A DNA stretch of 64,000 nt, taken from contig JAEUPJ010000070.1 of the NCBI GenBank assembly GCA_016790285.1, forward strand, positions 20,846 through 84,845, in the 5' to 3' direction. How positions within the stretch are numbered: position 1 is the stretch's first letter; each line of letters opens with the position of its first letter. Below, piece by piece: positions 8,225-18,449 of this stretch. The notes beneath the pieces are model-generated. The model worked only from the letters and a program-made list of their open reading frames with translations, was not told the DNA's origin and did no database searches. The position numbers and the translations under genes were made by a program. The stretch is from Roseateles sp. Lineage in GTDB: Bacteria > Pseudomonadota > Gammaproteobacteria > Burkholderiales > Burkholderiaceae_C.

Positions 8225-8670
8225 ACGTCGCCTCGATTCGTGCCAAGATGCTGTGGGCGCTTGCGGCCTTGCTCGCCGGTTGGACCCTGGGGCAGCGCCC
8301 CTCGTCGGATGCGCCTGCGCTGGTCCAGGCGCGCCGTGATGTCTGGACACTGCCCGTGCTGGCCAAGCCGACCGATACGCCCACCCGTGCCGCCATCGTC
8401 GCGGCCGCGCCGCAATGGGGAGTCGACAAGACGCCTGCAGCGGGTGCCGCTGCCGAAGAAGCGCCACGCTGGCGTCTCGCCGGCATTTTTGGCGCTGGCA
8501 AATCGGGAGGTGTCCTCGTCTTGTACGAGGGCGACCGCAAGCCGGCCGAGCGCCTGAAGGTCGGCGACAAGCTGCCCACCGGGCACATCATCGAGTCGGT
8601 CGATGGCAACCAGATCCATGTCCGTCTGGGCAAGAAGCGCGAGAGCTTTGGAGTTGAAAATCGTGAATGA
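8221..8670 (+). CDS. gspC: Short GspC-like protein with HR domain only
   Basis: A 149-residue protein with an N-terminal membrane helix (about residues 8-24). After a Pro/Ala-rich linker comes a C-terminal HR-type beta domain (WRLAGIF near residue 83, then VLVLYEGDRKPAERLKVGD, IIESVDGNQIHVRL). In GspC the HR domain contacts the N0 domain of the secretin and couples the inner platform to the outer membrane. The protein ends after HR and lacks the PDZ or coiled-coil domain of longer GspC proteins. It overlaps gspM and gspD. Confidence 0.78.
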   Translation: MNVASIRAKMLWALAALLAGWTLGQRPSSDAPALVQARRDVWTLPVLAKPTDTPTRAAIVAAAPQWGVDKTPAAGAAAEEAPRWRLAGIFGAGKSGGVLVLYEGDRKPAERLKVGDKLPTGHIIESVDGNQIHVRLGKKRESFGVENRE

Positions 8671-10842
8671 GACCCTGAAGGTCATGCCGCAAACGGCTTT
8701 CTGGCGGTACGTGGTGCTGTCGGCATCCGTGGTGCTGTCGGGGTGCGCGCCACTTGCACCCATCGTGCCGGCCCCCATGGGCCAGGCCGCCCCCGAGCGC
8801 ACCGCCGCAGGCCTGCAGGGCGCGCAGCCACCGGCCGCTGAGGGCCTTCGCGTGACGGACCTGCCCCAGGCCCCCACGGTCGCGCCGAGCAAGTTCTCGG
8901 AGAAGCGCAGTGCATCCGATGCCAAGGTCAGCACCGATATCGCAGGGCGCCAGTCCGACGAGGTGGGCGCGATCAACCTCCAGCAGGTGCCGCTGCCCAA
9001 CTTCGTGCAGGTCGTCTACGCTGAGATGCTCAAGCGCAATGTAAACATCGACCCCGCCGTGCTGGCCCGCAAGGACCTGGTCACGTTCCGCGCCCCGGCG
9101 TCGCAGTCCGCGGCACAACTCGAAACGGCGCTCAAGCTGCTGCTGAAAAGCTATCAGATTGCGGTCGTGGACGTGGGCGGTCTCGTGCGCGTGCTGCCGG
9201 ACAACGCTCAGTTCGGCGATCTCCCCGAGATCCGCCGCGCGGAAGCCCTGCCCGACACGCCGCTGCCGCTGCGTCCGATCTTCCAGCTCGTCGAGATGCG
9301 GTCGGTGCGCCAGAACGAAGTGGCCATGTGGCTCAAGACGCTGTTTGCCAATCGCGTCAATATCCAGGAAGACGCGACTCGCAATGCCCTGCTGCTCAAC
9401 GGCACCCCGGACAACATGCAGGCGGCCCTGGAAGCCATCCGCGTGCTGGACCAGCCGCTGATGAGCGGCCGCCGCAGCATTGCGCTCACGCCGGCCTACC
9501 TGTCGGTCGACGATCTGGCGCGGCGTCTCGTCGAGGTCCTGACGGCGCAGGGCTATGCCGTCGCGCCGCTGGGTCCGCTGCAAGGCATCCGTTACCCGGT
9601 CACGCTGCTGCCCGTGTCGGCGGTCAACTCGGTCTACGTGTTCGCGGTGAGCGACGAGGTGCTGAAGCATGTCGAGCAGTGGGCTCGCACGCTGGACAAG
9701 CCCAACGAACGCGGCGTGGGCAAGAACTTCTTCACCTACCAGGTGCGCCACAAGGATGCGGGCGACTTGGCCAAGACATTGGATCAGCTGCTCAGCGGCA
9801 GCCGTGGCCGCGTCAGCACGGCCACCCCACCCGCGACGGGCAGCACGTCGAGCGCCAGCAACTCGACGCGGTTGACCTCGGTCGTCGTGGACCAGTCGAG
9901 CAACATGCTGATCTTTCAGGCCGAGCCTGACGAGTACAGCCAGATCAGCTCGCTGCTGCAGACCCTGGACCGCCCGGCCAAGGCCGCGCTCATCGAGGTG
10001 ACCGTGGCGGAGTTGTCCACCACTGACAGCAGCCAGCTCGGCATCGAGTGGCTGGCCAGCCACGACTACGGTGACGGCAGGATCGGTACGTTTGGTACCA
10101 AGGGGGGGACGGGCATCGGTTCGTCGGGCTTCAACTTCCGACTGCTCGACAGGGCCGGTACGGTCAAGGCCGCCCTGAATGCGCTGGCGTCCACCAACCA
10201 GGCCACGATCCTGTCGAGCCCCCGTGTGCAAGCCCGCAATGGCGAGCAGGCCATCATCCAGGTGGGCCAGGAAGTGCCCATCATTACGAGTCAACAGACG
10301 ACGACCGGCACCGTCTCGACACCCACACAGGCTGCCGTGCTGCAGACGGTTCAGTACCGCAGCACGGGCGTGATCCTGCGTGTGAAGCCCGTCATCCATT
10401 CCGGCGACCAGGTGGACATCGAAGTCGAGCAGGAGGTCAGCGCCGCGGCCGCGACGAATACCGGCGTCAACACCTCACCCACTTTCAGCACGCGCAAGCT
10501 GTCCACCAAGATGACCTTGCGCAACGGCGCGACGGTCATGATGGGCGGTCTCATCTCCAACGACACGAGCCAGGGCAACGCCGGCGTGCCCTTCCTGAAG
10601 GACCTCCCGCTCATCGGCAACCTGTTCAGCACGCGCACCAGCGGTGGGAGCCGCCGCGAGCTGGTCGTGCTGATCACGCCCTACATCCTCAACGACAGCA
10701 CGGAGGCCGAGGCGATGACCGCGGCCTTCCGCAAGCAGTTGGGCGGCTGGGCCGACACCGCGGCGAAGCCGGACGGCACCACGGCACCGAACAACCCCGT
10801 GCTTGACCTCATCGCCAAGCCGCCAGCCGTGAAGGCGGGGCC

Positions 10843-10846
<4 letters not shown>
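8663..10846 (+). CDS. gspD: Type II secretion secretin GspD, predicted lipoprotein
   Basis: A 727-residue protein. I choose GTG at 8663 because GGAG lies 9 bases upstream; ATG at 8684 is the alternative and leaves the same signal sequence. The N-terminus ends in the lipobox LSGC, so the secretin is probably lipid-anchored. The N0 domain (VPLPNFVQVVYAEML) is followed by repeated N domains (about residues 190-430) and the secretin core, with QEVPIITSQ near 550 and GATVMMGGLI, PFLKDLPLIGNLF and ELVVLITPYIL near the end. It forms the outer-membrane gate. No S-domain-like pilotin-binding tail is evident, consistent with self-targeting as a lipoprotein. The stop overlaps gspE (GTGA). Confidence 0.92.
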
Positions 10847-12521
<1,675 letters not shown>

Positions 12522-12525
<4 letters not shown>

Positions 12526-13742
12526 TGGAGACCTTTCGTTATCGGGCCCAGGACGGCAGCGGCAACATCGTTCGCGGCGAGCTGGAAGCGCGTGACGACG
12601 CCCATGCGGCCCGTGAGCTGATCCGCCAGGGGCTCACGCCGTTGGAGCTCACGGCGGCCGCGCCGGATGCGGCGCCGAGCGGCGGCAGCTCGATGCGCCG
12701 ACCCGGCCGCATGACGGCTGCCGACAAGGTCGTGACGGTGCGCGAACTCGCCACGCTGCTGGCCGCTGGCGTGCCGCTGGACGAGGCCCTGGGTTCGCTG
12801 GCCAGTGGCCACGCCGGTCACGGCATGGGCGACACCATGGCGCGGGCGCTGCAGGCGGTCCGCGAAGGCAGCACGCTGCATGACGCGCTGGACGTCAGCG
12901 GCCTTGGGCTGCCCGCGCACCTCATGACCGTCGTGAAGGTGGGCGAGGCGAGCGGCCAGCTGGCCAGCGCGCTCAACGACTGCGCCGAACAGATGGAAGT
13001 AGCCCGTCGCCTGTCGCAGGAGCTGCGCAGCGCGATGATCTATCCCAGCATCCTGGTGCTGGCTGGTGTGCTGGCCGTGCTGATCATCTTCATCGGCGTC
13101 ATCCCTCGCTTTGCCCCACTGCTCAAGGGCACGAGGGCGCAGGTGCCCGAGTTTTCGGTCTGGGTCATAGAGACGGCGGTCTTCCTGAAGGCGCATCTGC
13201 TGGTTCTCGGCCTCGGCACGGCCGCGGTTCTCGGTGTCACGGTCGCCCTCCTGGCGCGTGCCGACGTTCGCCGCATGCTGTTCGAGCAGGCCGCGCAGCT
13301 GCCCGTGCTAGGCCCCTGGCTGCGCGAGGCCGAGGTGGGGCGCTGGGCGCTGCTGATGGGCACGATGCTGCAGAACCGCGTGCCGCTGCTGGAGGCCTTG
13401 AAGCTTTCCCGCGGCGCGTTGCACCTGCGGGAGTTCTCGCTGCTGATCGGATCGGCAGCGCGCGAGCTGGAGCACGGTCGCAGCCTGTACGACAGCCTGC
13501 GGCAGTCAGCCTGGATTGCACCTTCGCGGCTGAATCTGATCAAGGTCGGCGAGCGTGCCGGCAGCCTGGACGCGATGCTGACCTCGCTCGGCCAGATGCA
13601 GGCCGAGGCGGCCCGCGAGCGTCAGAAGCGGGCGATGGCGCTGATCGAGCCGGTCGCCATCCTGCTGATCGGCAGCGTGATCGGGGTGTTGATGGTCGCC
13701 GTGATGATGGCGATCACCTCAATGAACGCCGGCGCCGCCTGA
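12522..13742 (+). CDS. gspF: Type II secretion inner-membrane platform protein GspF
   Basis: A 406-residue polytopic protein with two repeated T2SSF domains, each beginning with a TxxRELATLLAAGVPL- or LLMGTMLQNRVPLL-like amphipathic stretch. Membrane helices are near residues 175-195, 215-240 and 375-400 (PVAILLIGSVIGVLMVAVMM). GspF is the centre of the platform and binds GspE. GTG at 12522 and ATG at 12525 are adjacent starts. It is the last gene of the operon; its 3' end overlaps the convergent gene at 13719 by 24 bases, and there is no visible terminator. Confidence 0.95.
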
Positions 13743-15263
13743 GCGCGGCGGCACCGCGGCAGGCTGCTTCCTGAAGAAGTCTGCGACGGCCTGCGGGTTG
13801 TTCACCTCGCCGCTCAGCAGCCCCAGCACCAGCGGCCGGGTGGCCAGCGTGCTGATCGTGGGCGCATGACGCACCGCTGTGTCTGCCTTGCTGAACCAGA
13901 CGATGAACGGCACGCGATGGTCGGGCGTCTTCCCGGCCTTGCCGCTACCGGCACCGCGCTGCTGTTCGTACATCGCGGCCCACAGTTCGTGCTCCCGCAG
14001 CCAGTGGTCGGAGGTCAGCACGAGCGTCGACTCGCCGCCCTGGGCCACCAGGCGCTGCTGCACTGCGTCGATCAGCTCGGCCGTCAGCACCAGGTTCACG
14101 CGGTAGTCGTTGAGCAGGTTGCTGGGGGCATGGCGTCCCACGGCGCTGGGTGGATGAGGCACGTTGATGTGGATCCAGACCATGTCATTGTCTCGGTCTT
14201 CCACTGCGCGCAGGGCCTCCTCGTGCAGCCGGGCATAAGTGGCGTGCCATTGCTTGAGGAACACCGAGTACGGAAAGTCCAACTCGCCTGTGCGCTTGAA
14301 TGCGCGCTGGAACTGCGCTTTCCAGCCCTGGAAGAACTGCACCGGTTCGGCATGGCAGCGCCGCGCCGTGGTCACGAGGGCGCAGTAGTCGTGGTAGTAG
14401 CCAACCACGGCATGGCTGACGTGGCGTGACTGCAGGTCGCTGAAGAGCTGTTGGCTGTCAGGGGTCCAGGCCTGCCCCGTCTTGCTGCGCAGCTCGGCCG
14501 CCCCACCGCGGTCGATCTCGCCGAAAGGCTGGGCGAAGAGCATGCCGGGAATGGACTCCAGCGTGTTCGGACCGGCCGGCAGTGCCCGCTCGGCGAAGAA
14601 GGACTGCGCCAGCAGCCGCTGCATCGGTGCCTGGCTGAACAGGCCCTCGCGCTCGGACACCTCCATGTCCCATTCGTCGAACACGATCACGACCGTCCGG
14701 CGCGGGCCCGGCGTCGCGTGGGTGTCGCTGGCCTTGGAGGCGTGGGTCGTGCCCGACGCGGCTTTCAGGAGGAAGCCGGCCATGCCGGGCTGCAGCGCGA
14801 AGAGCGTCACCAGCGCCAGGCAGGCGGCGTTGCCGAGCCGCTCGCCGACCTCAACCCGACCCCGCCAGGCCACGCCGGCCGCAGCCATGGCGCAGGCAGC
14901 CATCGCGCCCGCCTTGGCCCAGCCGGGCAGGGGCAGGCTCGTGGCCAGCGATTGGCGAAACACCTGGAAGAGGGCGACGAACACCAGCGTGAGCAGCAGC
15001 GCGCGAACGGCTCGGGCAGACCAGCGCTCCGCCCGGTCAAGGCGATCAACCCACCCGCCCAGGGCCGCAAAGCCCGCCACGGCGAGCAGCAGCAGGTGCC
15101 CCTCTTGCAGGAACACGCCGGGCTGGAACGACAGGTACAGCGAGTACGTGTAGCGCAGGATGACGTCGCCCACGCCGATCGCGCCGAGGCTCACGAGGCT
15201 CAGCAGCGCATACCGCGCCATCTGGCGGCCATCGGGGCGCCATCCGGCAGTCCGGTTGTTCAT
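13719..15263 (-). CDS. Membrane protein with alkaline phosphatase/sulfatase-fold domain
   Basis: A 514-residue protein starting at the ATG that overlaps the upstream methyltransferase stop (ATGA). About five hydrophobic segments fill residues 15-180. A soluble domain follows with VIVFDEWD (metal-binding Asp position), AGPNTLESIPGML (nucleophile-region Thr/Ser), HINVPHPPS and LVLTSDHWLREHELW, the Asp-His pair expected in the alkaline phosphatase superfamily. Relatives include sulfatases and lipid-linked phosphoethanolamine or phosphoglycerol transferases acting in the periplasm. With its two upstream neighbours it probably modifies the surface polysaccharide. The exact reaction is unknown. Confidence 0.72.
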   Translation of the reverse strand: MNNRTAGWRPDGRQMARYALLSLVSLGAIGVGDVILRYTYSLYLSFQPGVFLQEGHLLLLAVAGFAALGGWVDRLDRAERWSARAVRALLLTLVFVALFQVFRQSLATSLPLPGWAKAGAMAACAMAAAGVAWRGRVEVGERLGNAACLALVTLFALQPGMAGFLLKAASGTTHASKASDTHATPGPRRTVVIVFDEWDMEVSEREGLFSQAPMQRLLAQSFFAERALPAGPNTLESIPGMLFAQPFGEIDRGGAAELRSKTGQAWTPDSQQLFSDLQSRHVSHAVVGYYHDYCALVTTARRCHAEPVQFFQGWKAQFQRAFKRTGELDFPYSVFLKQWHATYARLHEEALRAVEDRDNDMVWIHINVPHPPSAVGRHAPSNLLNDYRVNLVLTAELIDAVQQRLVAQGGESTLVLTSDHWLREHELWAAMYEQQRGAGSGKAGKTPDHRVPFIVWFSKADTAVRHAPTISTLATRPLVLGLLSGEVNNPQAVADFFRKQPAAVPPRSGGAGVH

Positions 15264-16651
15264 GCAGCGGCTCCAGGCGGCGCGTCGCGTCGGGTCAAGT
15301 GCAGCAGCGTGCGGTGCTGGGAGACAGTCACCTGCTCCTGCAGCGTGAACCAGGGTTCGGCACAGCGCAGCACGAAGGCCAGATCCCAGTGGTCGTACAG
15401 GCTGAGGTTGGGGCCGGCCAGCTCGACGAACCGTGGGTCGTCGCGAGGCACGAACTCCAGCAGCAGGGTGCCGCGGCAGTAGCCCGCCAGCACCTCGAAG
15501 AGCTGTGCCGTGGGCAAGCGCTCGGTCACGGTCAGGTGGTGCACGACGGCGAGGGCCAGCACGAGATCGAATCGGCCCGCGAAACGCTGCGGCAAGCCAA
15601 GCGTTTCGGCCAGGCGCCAGCCCGTGGCTGGGGTCGGGTGCGCGAAATTGGCATGCACGCACTGGACGGGCAGCAGGTGCTCGCGCGCCTGCTTGTGCAG
15701 GTCGTGCAGTGCATTGACGTCGTCATCCAGTGCCACCACCTTGCTGCCCGCGCGGGCTGCGATGAGAGAGAACTCGCCTGTATTTGCACCGATGTCCAAG
15801 ACCCGCTCGAAGCGGCCGCCAGCTGTGAGCTGTGCGACGGCCTCCCGCTTGGCCACCAGTTCGGCGGCCTGGTAGTGGTCGCGGTTGCCGGTGTACTCGC
15901 TCCAGGTGCTCACTCCCCGACCGCGTGCCGTAATCTGTGTGACGAAGCGCTGCAGGTTGCCCAGGAGCCACGGCGTGCCGTCCGGCGCGCCGGGCTTGGC
16001 CGGGATGCGGCGGGTCTGGTCGTGGTGGATTCGGCGGCGTTCGAGCCGCGCGGGCAGGCGCACATGCAGCCACATCGACAGGCTGAGGTGGGCGTGCCAG
16101 GGGAGGTAGGGCGCGAGTTCCGCGGCGCGCAGGCCGTCGCGAGCTGCCAGGAAGATGTCGCGCGGCGTGCGGCCGAGCTGCGATACAGCCAGCAGCGGCA
16201 GCACGAAATGCCGCACGAACTGGCCGTACGCCACCCAGCCAGGTAGGTCGCCGGCTTGGCGTCGCTGCAGGGAGAGCAGGTCGCAGAAGACCGGCCGGCT
16301 GCCTTCGAACAGCACATTGCCGGCTGCAGCGTCCTTCAGCGTCCAGCCTTGGGCCCAGGCGCGACGCTGGATGTCCAGCGTCAGTTGAGCAGCGTCGGCC
16401 AGCATGGCGGGCGCCCATTCGAACGGGTAGGTCGGGAGCGGTACACGGCGGTGACGCAGCAGAAGCGTGTCGTCCGGCTGGTGCTGCTGCTCCTCGACCC
16501 CGATCAGCAGCCCATCACGGACAAGCTCGGCGTACAGCGGGCTGTTGAGCAGTTTGGCGGTGGCGCCGACCGCATGCGGCTGCACCTTGCGCCAGACCTG
16601 CCGCCCGTCATCCTCGACGTTGCCGTCGGGATCCCGGAAGCTGACCCGCAT
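15260..16651 (-). CDS. Kinase-like/SAM-dependent methyltransferase fusion protein
   Basis: A 463-residue protein. The C-terminal part is a class I methyltransferase with the SAM loop VLDIGANTGEFS at residues 284-295, an acidic VVALDDD strand and the VHHL motif. The N-terminal 200 residues contain LKDAAAGNVLFEGS followed by PVFCDLLS, which resembles the catalytic loop and metal-binding segment of kinase-fold proteins. The combination recalls polysaccharide chain-terminating WbdD enzymes, which pair kinase and methyltransferase domains in the opposite order; this is inference. It starts one base into the stop of the small gene upstream and overlaps the phosphatase-fold gene by four bases. Confidence 0.75.
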   Translation of the reverse strand: MRVSFRDPDGNVEDDGRQVWRKVQPHAVGATAKLLNSPLYAELVRDGLLIGVEEQQHQPDDTLLLRHRRVPLPTYPFEWAPAMLADAAQLTLDIQRRAWAQGWTLKDAAAGNVLFEGSRPVFCDLLSLQRRQAGDLPGWVAYGQFVRHFVLPLLAVSQLGRTPRDIFLAARDGLRAAELAPYLPWHAHLSLSMWLHVRLPARLERRRIHHDQTRRIPAKPGAPDGTPWLLGNLQRFVTQITARGRGVSTWSEYTGNRDHYQAAELVAKREAVAQLTAGGRFERVLDIGANTGEFSLIAARAGSKVVALDDDVNALHDLHKQAREHLLPVQCVHANFAHPTPATGWRLAETLGLPQRFAGRFDLVLALAVVHHLTVTERLPTAQLFEVLAGYCRGTLLLEFVPRDDPRFVELAGPNLSLYDHWDLAFVLRCAEPWFTLQEQVTVSQHRTLLHLTRRDAPPGAAA

Positions 16652-16854
16652 CAGGAGCGGTCCCGGTTCCAACGGCGCTTGAGGGCGCGCCAGATCTCGC
16701 GGGGGTTGCGGAGGTAGTAGACCAGGCCCACGGCTGCCGCGATCAGGCCCTGGATGAGCAGGTGGGCCGAGCCCCCATCGATGTAGGCGTAGGCCGGCGA
16801 GGTGCCTGCCAGCAGGACCAGCACGACCAGGAGCACTTGGCGGCAATAAGACAT
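16651..16854 (-). CDS. Small membrane protein of the polysaccharide locus
   Basis: A 67-residue protein. Residues 1-23 look like a signal peptide (LLVVLVLLAGTSPAYA). The mature N-terminus reads YIDGGSAHLLIQ, then a second hydrophobic helix (GLIAAAVGLVYYL), and a basic tail rich in Arg, Lys and Trp. It resembles small YIDPGTGS-type proteins that accompany polysaccharide or phosphatase-fold genes in many proteobacteria. A longer frame reaches upstream, but the chosen ATG places the signal peptide at the N-terminus. It heads an operon with the methyltransferase and phosphatase-fold genes (TGATG overlap). Role unknown; possibly a membrane scaffold. Confidence 0.7.
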   Translation of the reverse strand: MSYCRQVLLVVLVLLAGTSPAYAYIDGGSAHLLIQGLIAAAVGLVYYLRNPREIWRALKRRWNRDRS

Positions 16855-16913
16855 GGCGGAATTGCAAAGTTTGCCCGGGTTGGCGGGCACAGCAGGCATG
16901 GTATCAGGACGTG

Positions 16914-16939
16914 CCGGCCGCCGGCCGCCGGCCGCCGGC
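16914..16939. repeat. Heptamer tandem repeat in a divergent promoter region
   Basis: The unit CCGGCCG is repeated 3.7 times without mismatch. It lies between the divergent small-protein operon (start 16854, minus) and the flippase gene (start 16985, plus). A candidate minus-strand -10 (TGATAC, near 16899-16904) and a plus-strand -10 (TACAAT, 16959-16964) flank it, so both -35 regions would fall on or beside the repeat. Confidence 0.8.
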
Positions 16940-16958
16940 TGTGGTGCGACGGCGCGCC

Positions 16959-16964
16959 TACAAT
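16959..16964 (+). promoter_or_regulatory. Possible -10 box of the flippase operon
   Basis: TACAAT matches the -10 consensus at five of six positions, 20 bases before the TTG start of the flippase gene. No good -35 hexamer is visible; the position 17 bases upstream is the edge of the heptamer repeat. Confidence 0.4.
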
Positions 16965-16984
16965 CCGCCGCGCCGGGGCCCGCC

Positions 16985-18442
16985 TTGAGAATCGTTCGAC
17001 ATTCCCTCCTGAACCTGATCGGACTCGGAGCCCCGCTGCTGCTGGCGTTGTACGCCATCCCCGTCCTGCTGGACGGCCTGGGCACTGCCCGCTTCGGCGT
17101 GCTTACGCTGATCTGGGCCCTGGTCAGCTATTTCGGACTCTTCGACCTTGGCGTGGCGCGCGCCCTGACTCTGAAGCTCGCCGTCAGCTTCGAACGACAC
17201 GAAGATGACGACATCGGGCCGCTGAGCGGCACCGCGCTTGTGCTGCTCGGGGCCGTGGGCGCGCTCGCTGGGGTTGGCCTGGCGGTCGGCGCGATGCCGT
17301 TGGCGGGGTTGCTGAAGGGGCTGCCCGACCTCAACGAAGCGGCGTCCAGCCTTGGCTGGATGGCTCTGGCTCTGCCCGTGACCCTGCTGACCGCCGGCCT
17401 TCGCGGCATGCTGGAGGCGCGCGGTGCCTTTGGCTGGATCAATGGCATTCGGCTGGCGATGGGACTGTGGACATTTCTCGGGCCGGTGGCCGCGCTGCGC
17501 GCGGTCGGGCCGGACCTGGCCGCCATCGCCGCCGTGCTGGCGCTTGGCCGTGTGCTGGGCGCCGCAGCGCATGTGGTGGCCGTTCGGTGGGTGATCCCGC
17601 AACTGCGAGGCCGGTGGCGCTGGCGCGGCGATGCGGCCCGCGCGTTGGTCCACGACAGTCGCTGGCTGCTCGTCAGCAACCTGCTCGGCCCGTTCATGGG
17701 TTACGCCGACCGCTTCATCGTCGGACTGTTCGTGCCGGTGGCGGCGCTCGCATACTACGCAACGCCGCAGGAACTGGTGATGAAGCTCTGGATCCTGCCC
17801 GGCGCGCTAACGGCGGTGCTGTTTCCGGCGCTGGCGGCGCAGATCGCTCAGCGCGACCCGCTGGCGGCGCGGCTTTGTCGCCAGGCGTCGCTCGGGCTGG
17901 CCTTGGCGTTGCTCCCGATCACGCTGGGCCTGGCGACGTTCGCGCACCCGCTGCTGGCGGTGTGGCTCGGCGGGCCTTTTGCGGATGGGGCCCAGGGCTG
18001 TCTCATGGTGTTCTCGCTGGGCATGTTCGTGACCAGCCTGGCGCAGGTGCCCTACACCGCCCTGCAGAGCGCCGGGCGCGCTGCCACCGCAGCCAAGTTG
18101 CACCTCGCGGAACTGCCGGTGTTCGTCGTGGCCTTGTGCTGGGCGGCGGCCTCGGTGGGCTATTTCGCTGCCGCCTGGGTCTGGCTGTTGCGTGTGGTGG
18201 TCGACGCCGTCCTGTTGTACGTCGCGGCGTCGCGGCTGCAGTTGCGTGGCGGCGAGCCGCTGTTCGACGCCGGCGCAATGCGCCTGCTCGCGCTGGCGCC
18301 GGCCGGCTTCCTAGCGTTGCTGCTGCCGAGCCCTTCGCTGCGTGCGGGTGCCTGGCTGGCGGTGACCCTGGTGTGCGCAGCCCTCCTGCTGCGAGGGTTG
18401 CAGCGCCGATCAAAGACAATGCAACGCTTCGACACGCTCTGA
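16985..18442 (+). CDS. Wzx-type polysaccharide flippase (first of two)
   Basis: A 485-residue polytopic protein with about 12-14 hydrophobic segments in the MATE/MOP flippase pattern. The N-terminal block HSLLNLIGLGAPLLLALYA is followed by LGTARFGVLTLIWALVSYFG, both typical of oligosaccharide flippases that move lipid-linked repeat units to the periplasm. Start choice: TTG at 16985 gives the usual short cytoplasmic N-terminus; an in-frame ATG at 16898 would add a Gly/Arg/Pro-rich extension running through the tandem repeat and is unlikely. A second flippase gene lies at 31994-33376. The next gene begins seven bases after the stop. Confidence 0.88.
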   Translation: MRIVRHSLLNLIGLGAPLLLALYAIPVLLDGLGTARFGVLTLIWALVSYFGLFDLGVARALTLKLAVSFERHEDDDIGPLSGTALVLLGAVGALAGVGLAVGAMPLAGLLKGLPDLNEAASSLGWMALALPVTLLTAGLRGMLEARGAFGWINGIRLAMGLWTFLGPVAALRAVGPDLAAIAAVLALGRVLGAAAHVVAVRWVIPQLRGRWRWRGDAARALVHDSRWLLVSNLLGPFMGYADRFIVGLFVPVAALAYYATPQELVMKLWILPGALTAVLFPALAAQIAQRDPLAARLCRQASLGLALALLPITLGLATFAHPLLAVWLGGPFADGAQGCLMVFSLGMFVTSLAQVPYTALQSAGRAATAAKLHLAELPVFVVALCWAAASVGYFAAAWVWLLRVVVDAVLLYVAASRLQLRGGEPLFDAGAMRLLALAPAGFLALLLPSPSLRAGAWLAVTLVCAALLLRGLQRRSKTMQRFDTL

Positions 18443-18449
18443 CGATTCC

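Noticed and set aside
8588-10399. 603-residue minus-strand frame opposite gspD
   Set aside because: Shadow of the secretin gene; no recognisable motif, start or upstream signals.
16853-16984. N-terminal extension of the first flippase
   Set aside because: Translation of the heptamer repeat gives Gly/Arg/Pro-rich sequence unlike flippase N-termini, and the TTG at 16985 gives a normal start.
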